NCBI GenBank assembly: GCA_903839795.1 | Contig: CAIMDR010000554.1 | Span: forward strand, 1 to 7,896 | Source of the DNA: an uncultured Methylococcaceae bacterium | GTDB lineage: Bacteria; Pseudomonadota; Gammaproteobacteria; Methylococcales; Methylomonadaceae | Reading direction: 5' to 3' | DNA length: 7,896 bases | Shown: in pieces, positions 7,016 through 7,896 of the stretch | Layout: each line of letters begins with the position of its first letter | Numbering within the stretch: the stretch's first letter is position 1 | Translations under genes and position numbers: made by a program | The notes under the pieces: model-generated | Seen by the model: the letters and a program-made list of their open reading frames with translations, nothing else | Databases searched by the model: none | What the model was told of the DNA's origin: nothing

Positions 7016-7858
7016 TCATTCTTCATGCTCGTATTTACGCCTTATCGCGTCATCCCGTGCATCATTAATTTCCCTCATAATACTACCCACATCCGCCTGC
7101 TTATTGCTGCCTTTGAAATGTCCGGTCAGTTTGACATCAGGCGTCAGGTTGCCGCTTTCGTAAATCTTCCAGATTTCTTTACCATAGCTGGTTACAAGCA
7201 ATTCTGGCGCAAAGCGACCAAAGTAGGCTGCCATATTATTGACATCACGCTCCAGCATCCCGGGAGCATTATTATTAGCTGCCGCATCTACGGCTTGGGG
7301 TAAATCGATAATGACCGGGCCATGAGCGTCAACAAGTACATTAAATTCAGATAGATCGCCGTGAACAATTCCTGCGCAGAGCATTCTGACCACTTCTTTA
7401 ATCAATATAGCGTGATATTCAAGTGCTTGCTCAGGACTCAACACCAAATCATTAAGCCTTGGCGCAGCCGATCCATGCTCATCAGTGACGAGTTCCATTA
7501 GCAACACACCTTCAACAAAATTATAGGGTTGCGGAACACGTACACCGGCTGCGGCAAGACGGTACAAGGCATCGACCTCTGCATTTTGCCAAACCTCTTC
7601 TTGCTGTTTGCGCCCAAAACGAGTGTTTTTTTCCATGGCACGCGCCTGCCGGGTATTTCTGACTTTACGCCCCTCCTGATACAACGACTGTTTATGAAAG
7701 CCTCGCTTGTTGGCTTCTTTATAGACTTTTGCGCAACGAATTTCACCTTCAGAAAGTACCACATAGACAGCCGCTTCCTTACCACTTTTTAATGGCCGAA
7801 TAACTTCATCAACAAGACCATCGCGCACCAAGGGTTCAAGACTTTTGGGAGTTTTCAT
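7016..7858 (-). CDS. RIO-type serine/threonine protein kinase
   Basis: Atypical protein kinase of the RIO1/RIO family, 280 residues, cytoplasmic. Visible elements: glycine-poor P-loop SGKEAAVY (25-32), ATP-binding Lys44 in CAKVYK, hinge LLMELV (119-124), catalytic loop HGDLSEFNVL (166-175) with D168 and N173, and the metal-binding Asp185 in IIDLPQAVD, the RIO version of DFG. A basic segment between the Lys and the hinge (about 48-85, rich in Arg and Lys) matches the flexible loop of the family. All catalytic residues are present, so it should be active. In archaea and eukaryotes RIO kinases act in ribosome maturation; bacterial substrates are poorly known, and none is suggested by the neighbours. 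Start: AGGA (7867-7864) lies five bases before the ATG. The tail is charged (RRKYEHEE). The VF530-type gene follows on the same strand. Confidence 0.9.
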   Translation of the reverse strand: MKTPKSLEPLVRDGLVDEVIRPLKSGKEAAVYVVLSEGEIRCAKVYKEANKRGFHKQSLYQEGRKVRNTRQARAMEKNTRFGRKQQEEVWQNAEVDALYRLAAAGVRVPQPYNFVEGVLLMELVTDEHGSAAPRLNDLVLSPEQALEYHAILIKEVVRMLCAGIVHGDLSEFNVLVDAHGPVIIDLPQAVDAAANNNAPGMLERDVNNMAAYFGRFAPELLVTSYGKEIWKIYESGNLTPDVKLTGHFKGSNKQADVGSIMREINDARDDAIRRKYEHEE

Positions 7859-7896
7859 GGTCGTCCTTTACCGGCTATGCTGGAAAAAATTTGAAA

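Noticed and set aside
7498..7792. Frames of 95 and 87 codons overlapping the RIO kinase
   Set aside because: Shadows of the kinase gene, which has all catalytic motifs in the other frame.

Overview
The window reads as chromosomal DNA of a gammaproteobacterium. DnaB, alanine racemase, a RIO-type kinase and a VF530-family protein all look like proteobacterial housekeeping or conserved genes. The moderate base composition and overall flavour would fit a methanotroph-like lineage (Methylococcales), but that placement is a guess from memory of similar proteins and cannot be proved here.

Layout. Positions 1-154 hold a cluster of about 21-bp degenerate repeats in two opposing orientations, resembling the multiple terminal repeats of IS21-family insertion sequences; no transposase lies inside the window. 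Next on the minus strand come a probable intrinsic terminator (189-221), alr (274-1380) and dnaB (1377-2774). alr and dnaB overlap by 4 bp and form one transcription unit. A 284-bp divergent intergenic region with REP-like hairpins follows. On the plus strand there are two DAACS-family (SDF) symporters: a GltP-like amino-acid/dicarboxylate carrier (3059-4327) and a clear DctA-type C4-dicarboxylate carrier (5026-6318). Between them lies a small two-helix membrane protein of DUF3592 type (about 4421-4906), whose reading frame has no ordinary start codon where one is needed. From 6400 to 7858 the minus strand carries a RIO-family kinase (7016-7858), a VF530/DUF2132 protein (6674-6898) and a 49-residue hydrophobic protein (6400-6549). 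The last converges on dctA.

How the genes relate. dnaB (replicative helicase) and alr (D-alanine for peptidoglycan) are the conserved pair usually found after rplI; here rplI is not upstream and a transporter stands divergently instead. The two symporters are paralogues with different substrate-site residues: the GltP-like protein keeps the Asp that in archaeal GltPh contacts the substrate amino group, while DctA has Ser there. They probably divide amino-acid and dicarboxylate uptake. Both have Asn where GltPh has its Na1-site Asp, which suggests proton coupling. No two-component DctB/DctD regulator or sigma-54 promoter is visible near dctA.

No clearly new multi-gene system is visible. The items most worth a second look are the IS21-like repeat array, the start of the DUF3592-type gene, and the 49-residue membrane protein.
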